A stretch of DNA of 64,000 bases, from positions 1 to 64,000 of the forward strand of contig NZ_SMBO01000005.1 of NCBI RefSeq assembly GCF_004342985.1. The letters run 5' to 3'. Within the stretch, counting starts at the first letter, position 1. Every line of letters begins with the position of its first letter. Below the pieces are notes generated by a model. It was given only the letters and a program-made list of their open reading frames with translations. It was not told the origin of the DNA and did not search any database. The translations under genes were made by a program, and so were the position numbers. This DNA is from Novosphingobium sp. PhB57. GTDB lineage: Bacteria; Pseudomonadota; Alphaproteobacteria; Sphingomonadales; Sphingomonadaceae. Of the stretch, positions 60,131-64,000 are shown piece after piece.

Positions 60131-60162
60131 TACCAATCTGGTATAAGTTCTATATTGGTATT
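60131..60162 (-). promoter_or_regulatory. Candidate operator/promoter of the nag operon
   Basis: TACCA-ATC-TGGTA (60131-60143) is a perfect 13-bp dyad, and a further TTGGTATT half-site lies at 60155-60162, giving outer TACCAAT/ATTGGTA arms 16 bases apart. On the minus strand TATAGA or TTATAC inside it could be the -10. The element is in the 196-bp gap between cutC and nagB. TTGGT half-sites also occur in the motif shared by the GH20 and last-receptor promoters. Confidence 0.55.
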
Positions 60163-60262
60163 CCCGAAGTCCGATCGATGCGCAAACTGTTTTGCACCGG
60201 CTCCGCCCGTTTTCTTCACGTCTCCCAGTAGAGCGCGGGTTTTCCAGCCCCGCTCACCCCCA

Positions 60263-61000
60263 TCACGTCCGTTCGATAGCGCGTTTCAACCGGGCCACTT
60301 GCGCAGGACTGGTCACCGCCCTTGGCCCCTTCTGGAAGCCCAGTTCCTCCAGCCGCGCACCGCCCGAACCTGCCTCTCCCGGCGTGCGGCAAGAGGCGTG
60401 AAACTCCGCGATTCCAGCCGAGCGAAGCGCGGGAACGGCTTCCGGGGACACCCCCGCGCCGGCCAGGATGACGATCCGGCCGGCCGCCAGTTCCTGCAGG
60501 TGCGCCAGCATGGTCACGCCGTCGGGCGCCCGGACAGCCCCGCCCGAAGTCAGGATACGATCGAAGCCCAGGGCCACGGCCTGCTCCAGACCCGCCCCCA
60601 TATCATCCAGCAGATCAAAGACCCGGTGCAGGGTCAGGGAAAGCCGAGCCCCGCGCGCGCTGCCGGCGCGCCGTACATGGTCGATCCACGCGCCCAGAAC
60701 CGCAAGGTCCAGACCCTGCGCCGACCCGGCGCCGATCACGACGCCGGCCAGCCCGGCTTGCGCCGCCAGATTAATATCGCCCATCACCTGACCGACTTCC
60801 CGCGCATCATAGACGAAGTCGCCCTCACGCGGGCGGCAGAGCATGTGGACCGGGATCGGCGCGGCCGCTGCAAGGTGGACCAGCGATTGCGCAGGCGTCA
60901 GACCGCCCAGGGCGAGCCCGCTGCAAAGCTCGATGCGGTCTCCCCCGCCGGCAACCGCCGCGGCAATGCCCGCGGCATCTTCGACACAGACTTCAAGCAC
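60263..61000 (-). CDS. cutC: CutC-family protein
   Basis: A 245-residue protein of the CutC family (TIM-barrel fold, historically called copper homeostasis). It opens with LEVCVEDAAGIAAAVAGGGDRIELCSGLALGG, then HMLCRPREGDFVYDAREV, LTLHRVFDLLDDM and RILTSGGA, all diagnostic. Direct proof of a copper role is weak across the family. In bacteria CutC genes frequently accompany amino-sugar and hexosaminidase genes, as here. The GTG start follows GAGGAAG. It lies just upstream of, and in line with, the nag operon but with a 196-bp gap and a separate operator. Confidence 0.92.
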   Translation of the reverse strand: MLEVCVEDAAGIAAAVAGGGDRIELCSGLALGGLTPAQSLVHLAAAAPIPVHMLCRPREGDFVYDAREVGQVMGDINLAAQAGLAGVVIGAGSAQGLDLAVLGAWIDHVRRAGSARGARLSLTLHRVFDLLDDMGAGLEQAVALGFDRILTSGGAVRAPDGVTMLAHLQELAAGRIVILAGAGVSPEAVPALRSAGIAEFHASCRTPGEAGSGGARLEELGFQKGPRAVTSPAQVARLKRAIERT

Positions 61001-61224
61001 TTCGCCGCTTCCTCATGGCGCTACGCCCCGCGATTTTCTCCGGGGCGATTCGGTTGTCGACGAATTGGACATAGTTTGGCCTTTCGCACTACCCCATCCC
61101 GCGTCGACTGCCTGAGCGCTTCACCGCTTGGGCAACAGCGCCACCAGCGCTTGCCACGCATTTCCGCGGTTTAACGCGCCACGGCCACCATTGCCCGATG
61201 ACGAGAAAATTTCCGATAGACATC

Positions 61225-61242
61225 AGGATCTATTTTGGTGAC
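61225..61242 (+). promoter_or_regulatory. 18-bp motif before the last TonB receptor, shared with the GH20 operon
   Basis: AGGATCTATTTTGGTGAC differs at two positions from the motif before the GH20 gene. It lies 114 bases upstream of the receptor start, in the 355-bp gap 61001-61355. The rest of this gap holds the leader of cutC near 61001-61090 (GACGAATTGGACATAGTTTGG, AT-richer) and, after the motif, a TGACATTGG...ATTGGCATTGTCA imperfect dyad at 61252-61279. I see no gene in it. Confidence 0.5.
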
Positions 61243-61355
61243 ATTCAACCATGACATTGGAATGATATTGGCATTGTCACAGGAAATAATCGGCGCGCAT
61301 TCCTCACAAAACAGATGCTGAAGCGCGCGGACAGGTTCGGGCCATGAGGGAAACA

Positions 61356-64000
61356 ATGATGAAATTCGCACGCGCGACTTTGCTGGCCACCGGCGCCACC
61401 GTGGCATTCGCCGCCCCTGCGTTTGCCCAGGACGGCCAGCAGCCGGCAGCACCGGAAGACGCGGGCGCCATCGTCGTCACCGGCATCCGCGACGCGCTGA
61501 CCAATGCCATCAACGTGAAACGCAATGCCGATGCGGTCGTGGATGTCATCACCGCCGAAGGCATCGGCAAGTTTCCCGACCGCAACGTCGCGGAATCGCT
61601 GTCGCACATTCCCGGCGTCAGCGTCGACCGGCAGTTCGGCATCGGCGAGCGCGTCTCGATCCAGGGCACCGATCCCGCGCTCAACCGCGTCCTGATCGAC
61701 GGCCATTCCATCGCTTCGGCCGACTGGGGCGGCAATGCCGGCGATGTGACCGGACGCACGTTCAACTATTCCCTGCTCGCGCCGGAAATCGTCTCGCAGA
61801 TCGAGGTGTTCAAGTCGCCCGAACCGCGCATCGACGACGGCTCGCTGGGCGGCACCGTGATCGTGCGCACCCGCAAGCCGCTGGACCTCGACAAGAACAC
61901 CATCAACGGCTCGATCGGCTTCGGCTACAACGACCGCTCCGAAATCGGTAATCCGCGCGGCTCGCTGCTCTATAGCTGGAAGAACGACAGCGCGACCTTC
62001 GGCATTCTCGTCGCCGGGACTTACGACAAGGACTCGCTGGCCCGCGCGGGCGTCGAATACTTCGGCTACAACAGCGGTTCCGACTTCACCTCGACCGATG
62101 CGGCCGGGAACGTCACGCTCAACAATCCCGATGCCGTGCTGACCGGCGGCACGGCGGCGGACCTTGCCGCTGCGCGCTATCCCTATGGCATCAACCATGC
62201 CTACTTCAAGCAGACGCGCGAGCGCATCGGCGGCCAGTTCGCCGTGCAGTGGGCGCCGAGCGACCGCCTCGAATTCGACCTGACCGGCCTTCACATCGAA
62301 GGCACCTACAACAACTTCAGCCAGTCTCAGTACGTCGTACCCACCTGGGCCGCCGGGGCGCTGCAATCGGCGACGATCTCGAACGGCCTCGTCACTAACG
62401 CCTCCTTCGGCGCGACCGACCTGCCCTCCACCAGTTCGCAGCTGGACATGAACTACCGCAAGACCAAAGTGCGGACGGACAGCTACAACCTCGCCTCCAC
62501 CTGGAAGGCGAACGACAGCCTGACTCTTTCCGGCAATGTGGGCTGGACCAAGGCCACGGGCGGCACCGATCCCGAATACCTGATGAACCTCCAGTCCAAC
62601 ATGCCCTTCAGCTACAGCTACGGGCAGAACCAGACTGCAGTGACGTATTCCACCGCGCCCACCGATCCGACGGCCTTCTTCCGCTCGGACCTGCGGCCTG
62701 TCACCCTGCCCGATGGCAGCACGGTGCAAGCCTACCAGATCGGCGGCATCGCCACGTCCCGCCAGCGCGACAAGGAAACCTACGGTCAGCTTGACGCCAA
62801 GTGGGACGTCGAGGACGGCTTCTTCAAGTCCGTGCGCATGGGCGTGAAGGCATCCGACCACGTCAACAGCCTGAGGGCCACCGGCTCCCAGGTCTATCTG
62901 ACCGATCCGATCAGCCTGGCGGACTACGACTACACGCTCACGCCCTCGGGCCTGTTCAAGGGCCTGGGCTCGGGCGGCAACGCCAACCAGTTCGCCACCT
63001 TGCGCAGCGGAGATGTGATCGACACGCTGGAAAACGGCCTCTACGTCGACACCGGCCTTGACGAGGGCACTTCGTTCAAGGTGCACGAGAAGTCGGCCGC
63101 CGCTTACGTCCAGCTGGACTTCGAGACCGGGCCGATACGCGGCAACCTGGGCTACCGCGCGGTCTATACCCAGGACGTCTCGGACTATTACCTCTACACC
63201 GCGGAGAGCGACAGCTATTCGCCGGCCCGTGCGAAGAACGACTATCTCAAGGGCCTGCCCAGCATCAACGTGAGCTGGGACGTCAACGACCAGATCAAGG
63301 TCCGCGGCTCGATCGCCAAGGTCATCGCCCGTCCCCGCTACGGCCAGCTCGCCGGCGCCTTCAGCCGCAACGACACGCAGCTGACGGCCAGCGGCGGCAA
63401 CACCGACCTCAAGCCTTATGCCTCGACGAACTACGAGCTTTCGGCCGAATGGTACTTCGGCCACAGCGCGCTGCTTTCGGCCGAGTATTTCCGCCGCGAG
63501 ATCTCATCCTACATCGTCACCACCACCAGCCAGCAGGTGCTGTTCAACAACCTGACCCAGCAGAACGAGACCTATATCGTCTCCAGCCCGGTCAACGCCT
63601 CGAACGCCACCGTCAACGGCGTGTCGCTGGGCTTCCAGACCCCGATCTGGGGCGGCTTCGGCATCCTGACCAACTACACCTTCGCCGATGCCAAGGGCGG
63701 CACGGGCGAAAACGGCGCGGTGCTGAACCTGCCCTATCTCTCGAAGCACACGATCAACGTGATCCCCTACTTCGAGAAGGGCCCGTTCCAGGCCCGGGTC
63801 AGCTGGAACTGGCGCAGCCACTACTTCACCGGCATCGGCCGCCTGGACTCGGTGGATTCGACCGACGGCTATCACCAGCTGGACGCATCGATCTCCTACA
63901 AGATCAACGACCACTTCACGGTCCAGGCCAACGCGCAGAACCTGCTCGATTCGACATATTATTCCTACAGTGGCAGCAAGAGCGCGCCGACGGCCTTCTA
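61356..64000 (+). CDS. Caulobacter-type TonB-dependent receptor (partial, runs off the right end)
   Basis: At least 881 codons of a TonB-dependent receptor; no stop before the window ends, but the barrel is nearly complete (VQANAQNLLDSTYYSYSGS). A signal peptide ends at AFAQDG. The TonB-box region is GAIVVTGIRDAL, and the plug has FPDRNVAESLSHIPGVSVDR, RVLIDGHSIAS and GSLGGTVIVRTRKPLDL, the pattern of the Caulobacter-type family that includes the chitooligosaccharide receptor NagP. The start is one of two adjacent ATGs (61356, 61359) after GAGGG. The neighbouring nag and hydrolase genes and the shared motif suggest it imports GlcNAc-bearing oligosaccharides. Confidence 0.9.
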   Translation, partial: MMKFARATLLATGATVAFAAPAFAQDGQQPAAPEDAGAIVVTGIRDALTNAINVKRNADAVVDVITAEGIGKFPDRNVAESLSHIPGVSVDRQFGIGERVSIQGTDPALNRVLIDGHSIASADWGGNAGDVTGRTFNYSLLAPEIVSQIEVFKSPEPRIDDGSLGGTVIVRTRKPLDLDKNTINGSIGFGYNDRSEIGNPRGSLLYSWKNDSATFGILVAGTYDKDSLARAGVEYFGYNSGSDFTSTDAAGNVTLNNPDAVLTGGTAADLAAARYPYGINHAYFKQTRERIGGQFAVQWAPSDRLEFDLTGLHIEGTYNNFSQSQYVVPTWAAGALQSATISNGLVTNASFGATDLPSTSSQLDMNYRKTKVRTDSYNLASTWKANDSLTLSGNVGWTKATGGTDPEYLMNLQSNMPFSYSYGQNQTAVTYSTAPTDPTAFFRSDLRPVTLPDGSTVQAYQIGGIATSRQRDKETYGQLDAKWDVEDGFFKSVRMGVKASDHVNSLRATGSQVYLTDPISLADYDYTLTPSGLFKGLGSGGNANQFATLRSGDVIDTLENGLYVDTGLDEGTSFKVHEKSAAAYVQLDFETGPIRGNLGYRAVYTQDVSDYYLYTAESDSYSPARAKNDYLKGLPSINVSWDVNDQIKVRGSIAKVIARPRYGQLAGAFSRNDTQLTASGGNTDLKPYASTNYELSAEWYFGHSALLSAEYFRREISSYIVTTTSQQVLFNNLTQQNETYIVSSPVNASNATVNGVSLGFQTPIWGGFGILTNYTFADAKGGTGENGAVLNLPYLSKHTINVIPYFEKGPFQARVSWNWRSHYFTGIGRLDSVDSTDGYHQLDASISYKINDHFTVQANAQNLLDSTYYSYSGSKSAPTAF

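Noticed and set aside
61245..63464. 739-codon minus-strand frame
   Set aside because: Antisense of the last TonB receptor; the plus-strand product has signal peptide, plug and barrel.
1..64000. CRISPR arrays, tRNA/rRNA genes, transposases, integrases and phage genes
   Set aside because: I looked for regular spaced repeats, cloverleaf-type arms and typical DDE or tyrosine recombinase motifs and saw none; the only repeats are the two palindromes reported.

Overview
The window looks like chromosome of an aerobic, high-GC alphaproteobacterium of the Sphingomonadales, most probably Novosphingobium or a close relative. This is inferred from four things: uniformly high GC, four TonB-dependent receptors (TBDRs) in 64 kb, many Tat-exported hydrolases, and a Caulobacter/Xanthomonas-style nagB-nagA-nagF-nagE set. 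Two kinds of palindromic intergenic repeat are also present. I saw no rRNA, tRNA, CRISPR array or insertion sequence.

Region 1 (1-1.65 kb) holds a truncated upstream reading frame, a UBP-type zinc-finger protein, a membrane/PRC-barrel-like protein and the C-terminal remnant of a probable PHP-type metallohydrolase. Region 2 (1.65-20.15 kb) looks like one catabolic island around a MarR regulator. Leftward of it run a TBDR and three unrelated ester/acyl hydrolases (Abhydrolase, CocE/NonD, tannase/feruloyl esterase). Rightward run a TRAP transporter, three family III CoA-transferases, a fused protein like 2-hydroxyacyl-CoA dehydratase that has lost its Fe-S cysteines, and a CapA-like metallophosphatase, nearly all translationally coupled. 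The same 10-bp sequence lies at both outward promoters. The simplest model is uptake of an ester, periplasmic hydrolysis, TRAP import of the acid and processing as a CoA thioester.

Region 3 (20.2-26.0 kb) is a FecI/FecR/FecA-type cell-surface signalling set with two matching ECF-type promoters, followed by a Tat-exported PLP enzyme. Region 4 (26.4-33.4 kb) holds an isochorismatase-like hydrolase, an aryl-esterase-like alpha/beta hydrolase, a XapX protein, an amidohydrolase with a Cys/His-rich tail, a periplasmic VOC protein, a DoxX protein and an alginate-export-type porin. Its two leading genes share an inverted-repeat operator. Region 5 (33.5-38.6 kb) holds a beta-propeller histidine kinase, a NarL-type response regulator, a FixJ-type regulator with an eroded receiver, and a free-standing M17 N-terminal domain.

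Region 6 (38.6-64 kb) is a glycan locus. One leftward operon encodes GH20, GH2 beta-mannosidase-like, GH3-PA14, GH125 and GH29 enzymes. A divergent pair encodes a GntR regulator and a GH2 beta-galactosidase-like enzyme. A second leftward operon encodes glucosamine-6-P deaminase, GlcNAc-6-P deacetylase, an EIIA-HPr-EI fusion and a GlcNAc-type EIICB. CutC and a Caulobacter-type TBDR, cut by the window end, complete it. The enzyme set fits stepwise trimming of N-glycans to sugars, with GlcNAc entering by a dedicated PTS. An 18-bp motif shared by the hydrolase operon and the last TBDR supports co-regulation.
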